Source: Nonomuraea candida | Lineage (GTDB): Bacteria > Actinomycetota > Actinomycetes > Streptosporangiales > Streptosporangiaceae | Reading direction: 5' to 3' | DNA length: 64,000 nucleotides | Assembly (NCBI RefSeq): GCF_000725485.1 | Contig: NZ_JOAG01000005.1 | Coordinates: 284,130 to 348,129 of the forward strand | Part shown: one piece after another, positions 52,963 through 64,000 of the stretch | How positions within the stretch are numbered: the first letter of the stretch is position 1 | How the letters are laid out: every line of letters starts with the position of its first letter | Translations under genes and position numbers: made by a program | Notes under the pieces: model-generated | What the model was told of the DNA's origin: nothing | Seen by the model: the letters and a program-made list of their open reading frames with translations, nothing else | Database searches by the model: none

Positions 52963-53735
52963 CGGTCGAGACCGCCGCCGCCAAGGAGGAGACCCGGCCG
53001 GAGCCGAACATCGGGCGGTCGTGGCACGTGGTCCTGCCGCCGCTGTGCTACCTGGCCGTGGGCGTGGCGATGGTGGCGTACACGCGGGCCGTGCCGCTCG
53101 ACAGCATCGAGAGCGGCTCGCTCGACCTGCCGTTCGTGCTGCGCCGCACGTGGGAGCACATCAGGCTGGTCTTCTTCTCGACCGTGCTGGTGCTGGCGGT
53201 GGCGCTGCCGCTGGGCGTGCTGCTGACCCGGCGCGCGCTGCGCCGGGCCACGCCGCTGGTGCTGTCGCTGGTCAACCTGGGCCAGGCCATCCCGTCGGTG
53301 GGCATGGTGGTGCTGCTGGCGGTGCTGTTCCAGATCGGGTTCTGGACGGCGGTGGCGGCGCTGTTCGCCTACAGCCTGCTGCCCACGCTGCGCAACACGA
53401 TGGTGGGCATCGAGCAGGTGGACCCGCGGCTGGTGGACGCGGGGCGGGGCATCGGCATGTCGGCGGCCGGGGTGCTGTTCAAGGTGGAGCTGCCGATGGC
53501 GGCGCCGGTCATCCTGTCCGGCGTGCGCACGACGCTGGTGCTGAACGTGGGCACGGCGGGCATCGCGGCGTTCATCGGGGCGGGCGGGCTCGGCGACCTC
53601 ATCACCGCGGGCGTCAGCACGCAGCGCAACCTCGTCCTGGTCACCGGCTGCGTGCTGATCGCGGTGCTGGCGCTGCTCCTCGACTGGCTGGGCGGGCTCG
53701 CGCAGCGCCTCCTGTCGCCGAAGGGCCTGTCGTGA
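52959..53735 (+). CDS. Glycine betaine/compatible-solute ABC permease (OpuCB type) 2
   Basis: 258-residue permease. N-terminal cytoplasmic segment of about 25 residues, then six helices; loop VDAGRGIGMSAAGVLFKVELP and AAFIGAGGLGDLI near the C terminus. TTG 52959 is the start, overlapping the ATPase stop as TTGA. No better codon in frame. Confidence 0.88.
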   Translation: MTVETAAAKEETRPEPNIGRSWHVVLPPLCYLAVGVAMVAYTRAVPLDSIESGSLDLPFVLRRTWEHIRLVFFSTVLVLAVALPLGVLLTRRALRRATPLVLSLVNLGQAIPSVGMVVLLAVLFQIGFWTAVAALFAYSLLPTLRNTMVGIEQVDPRLVDAGRGIGMSAAGVLFKVELPMAAPVILSGVRTTLVLNVGTAGIAAFIGAGGLGDLITAGVSTQRNLVLVTGCVLIAVLALLLDWLGGLAQRLLSPKGLS

Positions 53736-54721
53736 GAGCGGTCAGGACGGTGCTCGCCGCGGTGCTCCCGCTCGCCGCAGTGCTCCCGCTCGCCGCCTTG
53801 GCCGCCTGCGGCCTGCGGCCCGCCTCCTCGTTCGTGCCGCCGGTCGAGCCGGGCAGCATCCGGCCGGTGCCCGGGCTGGAGGGCGCGACGGTGCGGGTGA
53901 CGTCCAAGGAGTTCACCGAGCAGCTCGTGCTCGGCAAGATCGCGGTGCTCGCGCTCACCGCGGCCGGCGCCGACGTGGCCGACCAGACCAACGTGCAGGG
54001 CAGCGTGAACGCCCGCGCCTCGCTGACCAGGGGCGACGCCGACCTGATGTGGGAGTACACCGGCACCGGCTGGATCACCTACCTCGGCCGGACCGACCCC
54101 ATCCCCGACCCGCGCCGCCAGTACGACGCCGTACGCGACCTCGACCTGCGCAGGAACGGCATCGTCTGGCTGCCGCCCGCCCCGCTGAACAACACCTACG
54201 CCCTCGGCGTCACGCGCGCCACGGCCGAGAGGTACGGCCTGACGAAGATCTCCGACCTGACGAAGATCCCGGTGGCGCGGCGCACGTTCTGCGTCGACCA
54301 CGAGACCTTCGGCCGGGACGACGGCTTCCTCGGCATGCTCAGGGCCTACGGCCTGACGTACGGCGGCAACGAGATCCCGAGGGGGAACGTGCGGCGGTTG
54401 TCGGTCGGCGTGCTCTACAACTCGGTCGCCGGCGGGCAGTGCACGCTGGGCCTGATCACCACCACCGACGGCCGCGTCAAGGCGCTCGGCCTGGTCCTGC
54501 TGGAGGACGACCGGCACTTCTTCCCGCTCTACAACGCCGCCGTCACCCTGCGCCGCCCGGTCGCCGGCGCCCACCCGGAGATCGCCCGCATCTTCGCCCC
54601 CATCAGCGCCCGGCTCACCGACGACGTGATGCGCGAGCTGAACGCCCAGGTGGACGTGGAGGGCGGCACTCCGGCGCTGGTCGCGCGCGACTGGCTCAGG
54701 TCACAGGGTTTCGTGAAATAG
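53732..54721 (+). CDS. Glycine betaine-type substrate-binding lipoprotein (OpuCC type)
   Basis: 329-residue lipoprotein (lipobox LAACG, Cys26). Conserved VRVTSKEFTEQLVLGKI, DADLMWEYTGTGW, NNTYALGVT and GLITTTDGRV identify the OpuCC/ProX type, which binds quaternary amines such as glycine betaine or carnitine. GTG 53732 overlaps the permease stop as GTGA. Final gene of the osmoprotectant importer. Confidence 0.9.
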   Translation: MRAVRTVLAAVLPLAAVLPLAALAACGLRPASSFVPPVEPGSIRPVPGLEGATVRVTSKEFTEQLVLGKIAVLALTAAGADVADQTNVQGSVNARASLTRGDADLMWEYTGTGWITYLGRTDPIPDPRRQYDAVRDLDLRRNGIVWLPPAPLNNTYALGVTRATAERYGLTKISDLTKIPVARRTFCVDHETFGRDDGFLGMLRAYGLTYGGNEIPRGNVRRLSVGVLYNSVAGGQCTLGLITTTDGRVKALGLVLLEDDRHFFPLYNAAVTLRRPVAGAHPEIARIFAPISARLTDDVMRELNAQVDVEGGTPALVARDWLRSQGFVK

Positions 54722-54762
54722 CCGGGGCGTTAGGCATACCGGATCACGGGCAGGCCGCTGAC

Positions 54763-55614
54763 ATGTCGCAAACACCACCAGCCCAGAACCAGCCCTACCC
54801 CGGCCGTACGGGCGAGATGAGCCCCGAGCCGCGTGACGAGATGCGCGACTACGAGGGCAGGAACCTGCTGGCCGGCAAGAAGACCCTGATCACCGGCGGT
54901 GACTCGGGCATCGGCCGGGCGGTCGCCGTGGCCTTCGCCAAGGAGGGGGCGGACGTCGCGATCGCGTACCTCAACGAGCACGAGGACGCCGCCCACACCC
55001 GCAAGCTGGTCGAGGCGGCCGGGCGGCGCTGCGTGCTGCTGCCCGGCGACCTGGCCGACGCCGCCCACTGCGCGTCCGTGGTCGAGCAGGCCGTGTCGGA
55101 GCTGGGCGGCCTGGACGTGCTGGTGAACAACGTGGCCTTCCAGCAGCCGGTGAACGGCCTGGAGGAGCTGACCGACGAGCAGTGGGAGCGCACGTTCGCG
55201 GTCAACATCCACAGCTACTACCGGGTCACGAAGGCCGCGCTCGCGCACCTGCGCGAGGGCGCGGCCATCGTGAACACCTCCTCGATCAACGGCCTGCGCG
55301 GCAACAAGACGCTCATCGACTACGCCGCCACCAAGGGCGCCATCAACGCCTTCACCTACTCCATGGCCCAGAACCTGGTCGAACGGGGCATCCGAGTCAA
55401 CGCCGTCGCGCCGGGGCCGGTGTGGACGCCGCTGATCCCGGCCACGATGCCGGAGGAGAAGGTGGAGAAGTTCGGCGGGCAGGTGCCGATGGGGCGCCCG
55501 GCCGACCCGGACGAGATCGCCCCGTCATACGTGTTCTTCGCCTCCGATCGGCTGTCGTCGTACTACACGGGCGAGATCCTGGCCCCGATCGGCGGCGAGA
55601 CGCTGCCCGGCTAG
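54763..55614 (+). CDS. SDR family oxidoreductase (YghA/general-stress type)
   Basis: 283-residue SDR with the extended N terminus of the YghA/GsiB-like stress dehydrogenases (QPYPGRTGEMSPEPRDEMRDYEGRNLLAGKKTLITGGDSGIGRAV). Active-site Ser in NTSSIN and YAATK. Function in the cell not defined. Start ATG 54763. Confidence 0.88.
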   Translation: MSQTPPAQNQPYPGRTGEMSPEPRDEMRDYEGRNLLAGKKTLITGGDSGIGRAVAVAFAKEGADVAIAYLNEHEDAAHTRKLVEAAGRRCVLLPGDLADAAHCASVVEQAVSELGGLDVLVNNVAFQQPVNGLEELTDEQWERTFAVNIHSYYRVTKAALAHLREGAAIVNTSSINGLRGNKTLIDYAATKGAINAFTYSMAQNLVERGIRVNAVAPGPVWTPLIPATMPEEKVEKFGGQVPMGRPADPDEIAPSYVFFASDRLSSYYTGEILAPIGGETLPG

Positions 55615-55644
55615 GCCCCAGGTGGCCGCCGGGACACCGCCCGC

Positions 55645-58649
<3,005 letters not shown>

Positions 58650-58786
58650 GGACCGTCGCCCGCCGGGTGAAAGCCGTTGAAAGTTACATCCGTCCCCGCA
58701 GGTGAACGCGGCCGCGATGATCGCCGCCTTCCCACCCGGAGTCGCCGCTCCTACGATCTGCGCAGGCGACGACGGGAGAGCAGACG

Positions 58787-59833
58787 ATGCGCAAGACCGG
58801 CTCCGTGCTGGCCCCGCTGGTGGCGCTGGTCGCGCTGGCCGCGGCGGTGTTGTTCGCCACCACCGCCACGGCGGGCGTCGCCGCCACCAGGATCATGCCC
58901 CTCGGCGACTCGATCACCGGCTCCCCGGGCTGCTGGCGGGCGCTGCTCTGGAACCGTCTGCAGAACACCGGCCACACGAACATCGACTTCGTCGGCACCC
59001 TCCCGCCCCAGGGCTGCGGGGTGGCCCACGACGGCGACAACGAGGGCCACGGCGGCTATCTGGCCACCAACGTGGCCGCCCAGAACCTGCTGCCCGGCTG
59101 GCTGTCGGCCACCCGGCCGGACGTCGTGCTGATGCACTTCGGCACCAACGACGTGTGGAGCGACATCGCGCCGGCGACGATCCTGGCCGCGTTCACCACG
59201 ATGGTCAACCAGATGCGCGCCGCCAACCCCGCCATGAAGATCCTGGTCGCCAAGATCATCCCCATGAACCCGGCCACCTGTGGCGACTGCGCCCAGCGTA
59301 CGGTGGCCTTCAACAACGCCATCCCCGCCTGGGCCGCGGCCACCACCACCCCGCAGTCGCCGATCACGGTGGTGGACCAGTGGACGGGGTTCAGCACGGG
59401 CGCCGACACCTACGACGGGGTGCACCCGAACGCCGCCGGCGACCAGAAGATGGCCGACAAGTGGTACCCGCCGCTGGTCGAGGCCCTCTCCGGCACCGCC
59501 ACGCCCACCGTCACCACCACGACCCCGCCGCCGGTCGGGGACTGCACGGCCACGTACAGGACGACCGGCCAGTGGCAGGGCGGCTTCCAGGGCGAGGTCA
59601 CCGTGAAGAACACCGGCACCGCGCCGATGAGCGCGTGGACGGTGGGGTGGACGTACGCCGACGGTCAGCGCATCACCCAGCTCTGGGGCGGCACGCTGAG
59701 CGCGAACGGGGCGGCGGTGAGCGTACGCAATGCGGCGTGGAACGGGACGCTGGCGCCGGGCGCCTCGACCACCTTCGGCTTCCTGGCCTCCTGGACCGGC
59801 ACCAACACCGCCCCGACCCCCACCTGCTCCTGA
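58787..59833 (+). CDS. Secreted SGNH/GDSL esterase with CBM2
   Basis: 348-residue exported enzyme. Signal peptide to about residue 29; SGNH domain with nucleophile Ser42 (PLGDSITGS), GTNDVW and DGVHPN (catalytic Asp/His); Thr/Pro linker (TPTVTTTTPPP); C-terminal family 2 carbohydrate-binding module (about 250-348) starting with GDCTATYRTTGQWQGGFQ and with conserved Trp residues. Probably an extracellular esterase acting on plant polysaccharide. Confidence 0.9.
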   Translation: MRKTGSVLAPLVALVALAAAVLFATTATAGVAATRIMPLGDSITGSPGCWRALLWNRLQNTGHTNIDFVGTLPPQGCGVAHDGDNEGHGGYLATNVAAQNLLPGWLSATRPDVVLMHFGTNDVWSDIAPATILAAFTTMVNQMRAANPAMKILVAKIIPMNPATCGDCAQRTVAFNNAIPAWAAATTTPQSPITVVDQWTGFSTGADTYDGVHPNAAGDQKMADKWYPPLVEALSGTATPTVTTTTPPPVGDCTATYRTTGQWQGGFQGEVTVKNTGTAPMSAWTVGWTYADGQRITQLWGGTLSANGAAVSVRNAAWNGTLAPGASTTFGFLASWTGTNTAPTPTCS

Positions 59834-59835
59834 CC

Positions 59836-59938
59836 TCTGCCCCCGGCCTCCACCCTGGCCCCGGCCTCTGCCCTGGCCCTGGCTCTGGTCCTGGCCCTGG
59901 CTCCGGTCCCGGCATCAGTCCCGGCCCCGGCCCCTCAG
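59836..59938. repeat. Pyrimidine-rich hexamer repeat between convergent genes
   Basis: Degenerate CTGGCC/CTGGCT/CCGGTC repeats fill the space between the esterase and AIM24 stop codons. The strand asymmetry is strong; no gene. Confidence 0.7.
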
Positions 59939-59939
59939 G

Positions 59940-60608
59940 TCAGCGGGTGGCGGTCACCACAGGAGCACCCTCACTGGCCTGCACCAGCACGAACCCCTGC
60001 CCCCTGAACGCCAGCTGCATGGCCTCGCCACTCCCCCGCCCGATCAACGCCCCGGCCTTCATCGTGCGGTTGACGCCGACCTGCAGCGTCGTGCTCCAGC
60101 AGACGGCGGACTGCCCGTCGGCGAACGTCGGCATCCGGGCCGCGTCGAGCAGCACCGGCGTGCCGTGCGTGGTCACCGCCACCCACCCCGTCCCGCTGAC
60201 CGTGGTGTTGAACAGCCCGCCGGCCGCCATGCCCGCCCCCTGCACCCGCTGGATGTCCCAGGTGAGCTGCGGCTGGAACGCCAGCAGGTTGCGCCCGTTG
60301 ACCGTGATCCCCTCGTTCTCCAGGTAGAACAGGTGGATGTCGTCGGCGTTGTCGGCCAGGAAGAGCAGCCCCTCACCGCGTACGCGCATCAGCGAGGCGC
60401 CCTCGCCGGTCATGGCCTTCTTGAACAGCTTCCCCAGCCCGCCCGAGCCCTCGTAGTCGAAGTCCATCTGCCCCTGGAAGGCCACCATGGACCCCTGCTT
60501 GGCCAGCACCTCGTGGGGCAGCTGAACCCGCAGCATCTTACCGTTCTCCAGGGCGAAGCCAGGGGGCAACTGCTGAGGATCGAGGTTACCGAAGACCGAA
60601 CTACGCAC
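59940..60608 (-). CDS. AIM24 family protein
   Basis: 222-residue beta-rich protein of the AIM24/TerD-like biogenesis family (MLRVQLPHEVLAKQGSMVAFQG, RVRGEGLLFLADNADDIHLF, TWDIQRVQGAGMAAGGLFNT). The bacterial members have no assigned activity. GTG start at 60608 behind GAAAGG. The 286-base region upstream, to 60894, has no gene. Confidence 0.8.
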   Translation of the reverse strand: MRSSVFGNLDPQQLPPGFALENGKMLRVQLPHEVLAKQGSMVAFQGQMDFDYEGSGGLGKLFKKAMTGEGASLMRVRGEGLLFLADNADDIHLFYLENEGITVNGRNLLAFQPQLTWDIQRVQGAGMAAGGLFNTTVSGTGWVAVTTHGTPVLLDAARMPTFADGQSAVCWSTTLQVGVNRTMKAGALIGRGSGEAMQLAFRGQGFVLVQASEGAPVVTATR

Positions 60609-60894
60609 AGTTCTTACCTTTCACTGGGGGTTTGAGACGAAGCATCCTGTACGCGCCCGCCGCGTACGAACCTCCAGGATCGACCCCCTGGCACCCCCCG
60701 GCGCCATGACCCGACCCTCCGCACCCGCCCTGCGGCGCCGCCACCACGTCGGCCACGCCGCCCCTTGACGAAGAGCGATACGCCCCAATCCAACCAGGTC
60801 CGCCACAGACCCGCGAAGAAACCCCAGCTACCGCCGTACGCACACGAACGCCCCAGCCACCCACCGGGGCCGAAGCCTTGAACCGGCCCCGCCC
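60609..60894. other. Intergenic region without genes
   Basis: Upstream of AIM24 and downstream of the response regulator. Open frames on the minus strand here are Gly/Arg-rich and do not resemble proteins. I see no structured RNA or repeat. Confidence 0.6.
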
Positions 60895-61281
60895 TCAAGC
60901 CCGGGCGCTCTCCGCCAGATCTCGGACGACCTGGATCAGCTCGGCCGGATCGAACGGCTTGGTCAGGTACGCGTCCACCCCGATCCCCAGCCCCCGCATC
61001 CTGTCGTCGTCCTGCGCCCTGGCCGTGATGAGCACGACCTTGATGTGGCTGGTGGCCTCATCCGTCCGCAACCGCTGCGCCGTCGTCCACCCGTCCAGGA
61101 ACGGCATCATCACGTCGAGCGTGATGACATCAGGCATGACGTCGAGCACCCGATCAAGGCAGTCCTGCCCGTCCGTCGCGGTCTCCACCTCGAACCCCTC
61201 CAGGTTCAGGTTGACCGCGATGAGCTGCCGGATGACCTCGTCATCGTCCACGACCAGTACTTTCCCAAGAACCTCGCCCAC
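60895..61281 (-). CDS. Single-domain response regulator
   Basis: 128-residue CheY-like receiver without output domain. Acidic pocket VVDDDE, phospho-Asp in VITLDVMMP, Thr in LITARA, Lys in YLTKPF. It acts by protein contact only; the partner kinase is not nearby. GTG 61281 chosen as the start nearest the fold; 61314 possible. No strong ribosome site. Confidence 0.85.
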   Translation of the reverse strand: MGEVLGKVLVVDDDEVIRQLIAVNLNLEGFEVETATDGQDCLDRVLDVMPDVITLDVMMPFLDGWTTAQRLRTDEATSHIKVVLITARAQDDDRMRGLGIGVDAYLTKPFDPAELIQVVRDLAESARA

Positions 61282-61395
61282 GGGCGCAAAGCTAACCCGT
61301 ACCGGCCAGGTCACGTGCGGTTTCCCTGGAAGTGTTCAAGGACCTTTATCTGTCCCGAGTGGTCCCCGGAAGCTGATAGCCTTGGGACTCGTTGA

Positions 61396-61467
61396 GCCCC
61401 CTTAGCTCAGGGGATAGAGCACCGGCCTCCGGAGCCGGGTGCGCAGGTTCGAATCCTGCAGGGGGCA
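61396..61467 (+). tRNA. tRNA-Arg (anticodon CCG)
   Basis: Cloverleaf: acceptor GCCCCCT/AGGGGGC, D stem GCTC/GAGC, anticodon stem CCGGC/GCCGG with loop CTCCGGA (anticodon CCG, reads CGG), T stem GCAGG/CCTGC with loop TTCGAAT. CCA not encoded. tRNA-Arg genes are frequent attachment sites of actinomycete integrative elements. Confidence 0.97.
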
Positions 61468-61491
61468 CACTGTGATGTCTCACGACATCGG

Positions 61492-61521
61492 AAACCCTCG
61501 AACCTACGGGTTCGGGGGTTT
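61492..61521 (+). terminator. Terminator after tRNA-Arg
   Basis: Stem AAACCCTCGAACC with GGTTCGGGGGTTT around a TACG loop, followed by TTCG. Good intrinsic terminator of the tRNA. Confidence 0.8.
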
Positions 61522-61544
61522 TCGTCGTGTTGGGGTTTGCCTGG

Positions 61545-61745
61545 GGTTGGTAGTCGCGGGCTGGGTCGATGGTCAGCTCGCGCAGGAGTTCTCCGGTGAC
61601 GGCGTTGGCGACGCGGTGCAGGTCGTCGATCAGGAGAATGACGTGGGTTCGGGCGTGGGTTCGTCCGATGCCGAGGTGGTGGAGCCGGCCGTTGACGCGC
61701 AGGGTGACGCCGCCGGAGGCATCGATGCGGTCGTGGCGCAGTCAT
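61545..61745 (-). pseudogene. C-terminal remnant of an IS481-type transposase
   Basis: Read on the minus strand from about 61745, the sequence gives HDRIDASGGVTLRVNGRL, LHHLGIGRTHARTHVILL, VTGELLRELTIDPARDYQP. This is the typical end of IS481-family transposases (DDE type). No start or catalytic domain is present, so it is a decayed fragment next to tRNA-Arg. Confidence 0.75.
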
Positions 61746-62014
61746 CTGGCCGCGCTCGTCCTGGGTGAGCGGGTGCGTTCGCCTGCCAGGCGGTGGGCGG
61801 CCGGCCCGATGAGTACGGCGATGCCGAGGACGGCGACGCCGGCCAGGGTCCAGCGTCCCCAGTCCGGGATGCTCTCGATGGTCGCCGCGACAGCGGCCCC
61901 GGCAATCGCCACCAGAAAGGGGATGAGCCACAGTAATCGGCGTATCCACCGCTGCGCCCAGTGGCCCGAGCGGGGCGGGGCAGGTGGAGGAGTCGCTTCT
62001 GCGACTTTGGCCAT
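61742..62014 (-). CDS. Small two-helix membrane protein
   Basis: 90-residue protein MAKVAEATPPPAPP... with two hydrophobic helices (RLLWLIPFLVAIAGAAVAAT; WTLAGVAVLGIAVLIGPAA) and a basic C terminus. No family recognised. Ends at the edge of the transposase remnant, so it may be part of the accessory block. Confidence 0.45.
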   Translation of the reverse strand: MAKVAEATPPPAPPRSGHWAQRWIRRLLWLIPFLVAIAGAAVAATIESIPDWGRWTLAGVAVLGIAVLIGPAAHRLAGERTRSPRTSAAR

Positions 62015-62118
62015 GCGACGTGCCCTGGCTCCGCCGGCATCATCCGCGCCCACCTGAGCGACCTGCGGCTCGCCGTGCGAGGAGGCTGGGCGGCGTCGCC
62101 GGCGGCGCGCTGGAGCCG

Positions 62119-62199
62119 ATGTTCGGCCCCGGCTACACGAACCTGCACGGCCCGCTCGCGGACGTGCAGCCGAACACGATGAGGAACCTCCCAGCATGA
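62119..62199 (+). CDS. Putative short peptide or gene remnant coupled to next ORF
   Basis: The 26-residue end MFGPGYTNLHGPLADVQPNT... stops as ATGA on the following ORF. It may be the tail of a lost longer gene, because the frame stays open further upstream, or a short peptide. No ribosome site. Confidence 0.3.
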   Translation: MFGPGYTNLHGPLADVQPNTMRNLPA

Positions 62200-62414
62200 G
62201 CCAGGCCGCCACCAAGGCCCTGCACCTGGACACGCCCGCGTTCCTGGACCCCGGCTTGGTCCACCCGATGGTCGACGCGGCGCTCGCCGCCCACGACACC
62301 GTGATCCACTACACGGAGCCGAACCTGCACCGGCAGACGTGGGAAGACGTTTCCACCGCCCGTCGCCGCCCCCAGTGGATAGGCTCGCCAGGTCACAGCG
62401 ACAGGGGAGGCTGA
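62196..62414 (+). CDS. Small hypothetical protein
   Basis: 72-residue ORF (SQAATKALHLDTPAFLDPGLVHPMVDAALAAHDTVIHYTEPN), ATGA-coupled to the preceding fragment and one base before the CYTH gene. The first 50 residues look protein-like; the last 20 look like read-through into a leader, so a 3' truncation is possible. Confidence 0.45.
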   Translation: MSQAATKALHLDTPAFLDPGLVHPMVDAALAAHDTVIHYTEPNLHRQTWEDVSTARRRPQWIGSPGHSDRGG

Positions 62415-62415
62415 C

Positions 62416-62970
62416 GTGACCGGCGAGGTCCAGGAAGTCGAAGTGAAATACCGGGTCGCCGACGTGGGCGCCCTGGAGGCCGAGCTGGAGCGGCGGGGCG
62501 CGCGGCTGTCGCCCCCGCTGCGGCAGGACGACCAGGCGTACGCCCAGCCGGGATGGGAGTACGGCCACAGCAAGATCGGGGCGACGTTCGCGCGGATGCG
62601 TACCCAGGACGGCCGGCACCTGTTCACCGTCAAGACACCCCTCACGAACGCGATGGCGTGCCTGGAGTACGAGACCGAGGTCGCCGACCGGGAGTCGATG
62701 CACCAGGCCATCATGGCGATGGGGTTCCGGCCGACCGTCCGAATCGTCAAGGTGCGACGGACCGCGATGCTGGACGGTATGGCGATCTGCGTGGACGAGG
62801 TCGAGCACGCAGGCGACTTCGTGGAGATCGAGCGTACGGTGACCGACGGCCGGTCGGGCACCGACGTGCAGGCCGAGCTGGACACGTTCGCCCGGTCGCT
62901 GGGCGTCGAGCTGGAGCGCACCAGCGACACCTACGACTCGCTGGTGCGCGCAGCACTCACGCCGGCCTAG
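62416..62970 (+). CDS. CYTH domain protein (class IV adenylate cyclase-like)
   Basis: 184-residue triphosphate tunnel enzyme. ExExK signature at residues 7-11 (EVEVK), FARMRTQDGRHLFTVK, LEYETEV, KVRRTAML and the acidic strand CVDEVEHAGDFVEIE. CYTH enzymes act on triphosphates (ATP to cAMP, thiamine-PPP or PPPi); specificity cannot be read. GTG 62416 behind AGGGGAGG. Confidence 0.85.
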   Translation: MTGEVQEVEVKYRVADVGALEAELERRGARLSPPLRQDDQAYAQPGWEYGHSKIGATFARMRTQDGRHLFTVKTPLTNAMACLEYETEVADRESMHQAIMAMGFRPTVRIVKVRRTAMLDGMAICVDEVEHAGDFVEIERTVTDGRSGTDVQAELDTFARSLGVELERTSDTYDSLVRAALTPA

Positions 62971-63764
62971 AACAACGCCTCCGGCTCTGCGCCCAGCAGC
63001 GACGTGACGGGCAGACGGGTGGCGGGCAGGTCGAGGCGGAGCTCCACCGCCGCGTGGTCGGTCAGCTTCTGCTCGCGGGTTTCATGCAGGTAGGCGCAGC
63101 CGCGGACGCGGCCGGTCAGCGCCGCCCCGGTGTGCAGGTAGTCGTAGCAGTAGCCGTCCCCGGTCCGGCCGATCCAGGAGTGCGCCTGAACGCCTGGAGC
63201 GCATCGGGCGTGCGCGTCGGTGAGACCGAAGGCGTGCAGGGTCTCCAGGAAAGCGAACTCGAACGGCAAGAATCCGGCGTGGCGGGGCTGATGGTTCTCG
63301 GCGATCACGTTGTAGTCGCCGCCCACCACCAGGTGCTCGCGCTCGGCGATGTCGAGCTGTTCGACCGCTTTCAGCAGGGAGACGATGAACTGCTCCTTGC
63401 GGATCTTCTTGGACTCGCTGCGGTCACGGCTGGGCACGTACACGCTGACCCACCACGTCCGGGGTGTGGTGTCCAGGCGGGCGGTGGCCACCCGGGCGGG
63501 GATGCTGACCTGCCCGAAGTCGGGCTCACCTGCGGTCACCGGAATCCGGCTCACCAGCGCCGCGCCACGGTCGCCGTCATCTGGGGTCTTGACGACGGCA
63601 TAGCCCGCGCGGCGGAACCGCTCCAGCATCCACGCGGTTCCGGGCCCGGCGCTGGTTTCGGTCAGCAGGATGACGTCGTCGTCACGTGCGGCCAGCCAGC
63701 GCAGCAGCAGCTCGGCCCTGTCTGGTCCGGCGGCGCCGATGTTGATGGTCACGGCCCGGAGCAT
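62967..63764 (-). CDS. Endonuclease/exonuclease/phosphatase family protein
   Basis: 265-residue EEP-fold hydrolase. Metal/catalytic residues in LLTETSAG, VVGGDYNVI, YDYLHTG and KLTDHAAVEL. Could be a phosphodiesterase or a nuclease; no signal peptide. Convergent with the CYTH gene (4-base overlap) and 9 bases after the kinase-like gene, with GGAGGG before ATG 63764. Confidence 0.8.
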   Translation of the reverse strand: MLRAVTINIGAAGPDRAELLLRWLAARDDDVILLTETSAGPGTAWMLERFRRAGYAVVKTPDDGDRGAALVSRIPVTAGEPDFGQVSIPARVATARLDTTPRTWWVSVYVPSRDRSESKKIRKEQFIVSLLKAVEQLDIAEREHLVVGGDYNVIAENHQPRHAGFLPFEFAFLETLHAFGLTDAHARCAPGVQAHSWIGRTGDGYCYDYLHTGAALTGRVRGCAYLHETREQKLTDHAAVELRLDLPATRLPVTSLLGAEPEALF

Positions 63765-63773
63765 CCGGCCCTC

Positions 63774-64000
63774 CTACAGGTTGTCGATTCCCGGTGTTTC
63801 CGAGGCGTGGGTGAGCATTTCCGCTGCCACCTCGTCCGCGTCGAGCCCTCGGCAGTCGATCCGGACCTGGCGCCAGCCCCGGGCGGCCAGGAACGTGTAC
63901 GCCTCCTCGTACAGATCGAGTTCGCGCCGCGGCGAGCCGATCTGTTCCAGCCGGGACCATCTGTCACGTCCGGCCAGCCGCTTCTCCAGTTCCTCGGGAG
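63774..64000 (-). CDS. Thymidylate-kinase-like protein, partial
   Basis: Only the C-terminal 75 residues are in the window (EELEKRLAGRDRWSRLEQIG, LDLYEEAYTFLAARGWRQVR). They resemble the lid and C-terminal part of thymidylate kinase-like P-loop kinases. The gene continues beyond 64000. Forms an operon with the EEP gene. Confidence 0.6.
   Translation of the reverse strand, partial: PEELEKRLAGRDRWSRLEQIGSPRRELDLYEEAYTFLAARGWRQVRIDCRGLDADEVAAEMLTHASETPGIDNL

Noticed and set aside
60614..60898. Small minus-strand ORFs upstream of the AIM24 gene
   Set aside because: Gly/Arg/Ser-rich, three overlapping frames, no ribosome sites, no recognisable motif.

Overview
The window is very GC-rich DNA with dense, often translationally coupled genes (GTGA/ATGA overlaps), many GTG and some TTG starts, LacI and TetR regulators and several sugar ABC operons. 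This points to a large-genome soil actinomycete. A Streptosporangiaceae member such as Nonomuraea is my guess; the genus cannot be fixed from sequence reading alone.

Layout. (1) 27-4537: carbohydrate ABC transporter (binding protein, two permeases) plus an intracellular GH5 glycosidase. (2) 4634-11477: a tightly coupled cassette that I recognise as the STM4011-STM4015 system: two different radical SAM enzymes, an alkaline-phosphatase/sulfatase-fold hydrolase, an ATP-grasp protein and the leucine-rich STM4015 protein. The five-protein set is conserved from Salmonella to actinomycetes and, as far as I know, has no established function. Here STM4015 has expanded to four tandem genes. Two of them have lost most or all of the LRR domain in frame but keep the N-terminal (Y/F)AGLPV and C-terminal Y(V/I)xV(S/A)E motifs. 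This is the most interesting feature of the window. (3) 11488-13873: a DUF6745 gene with a small partner, and a toxin-antitoxin pair. (4) 13967-19415: DUF4434-like secreted protein, SDR, secreted S33-type peptidase, FAD monooxygenase with a multi-operator promoter. (5) 19759-25796: a complete glycerol-type ABC transporter (GlpSTPQ-DUF2160-GlpV). (6) 25892-37589: a divergent, LacI-controlled sugar-acid regulon: ABC importer, two Gfo/Idh dehydrogenases (one fused to DUF6807), esterase, epimerase, KdgD and an enolase-superfamily dehydratase. (7) 37603-45556: TetR regulator with a perfect 34-bp palindrome, a peptide/nickel-type ABC operon with a permease-ATPase fusion, and an acyl-CoA dehydrogenase. 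(8) 45827-50922: DUF6879 gene, then a two-component system, a DUF4956 membrane protein, a VTC-type polyphosphate polymerase and an Asp-rich secreted protein. (9) 51083-54721: OpuC/ProU-type compatible-solute importer. (10) 54763-61281: SDR, thiC with TPP riboswitch, small Cys-rich secreted protein, universal stress protein, SGNH esterase with CBM2, AIM24 protein, single-domain response regulator. (11) 61396-64000: tRNA-Arg(CCG), an IS481-type transposase remnant and small accessory genes (CYTH, EEP phosphatase, a partial kinase-like gene), which look like the edge of an island.

A theme that crosses the loci: short tandem duplications sit exactly on gene ends. Stop codons are duplicated after the SDR (14 bp x ~5), the FAD monooxygenase (22 bp x 3), glpV (30 bp x 2), the DUF6879 gene (103 bp x 2) and thiC (43 bp x 2). 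Coupled start modules are duplicated at 35495 (32 bp, three units) and 51721 (49 bp x 2), creating chains of mini-ORFs.
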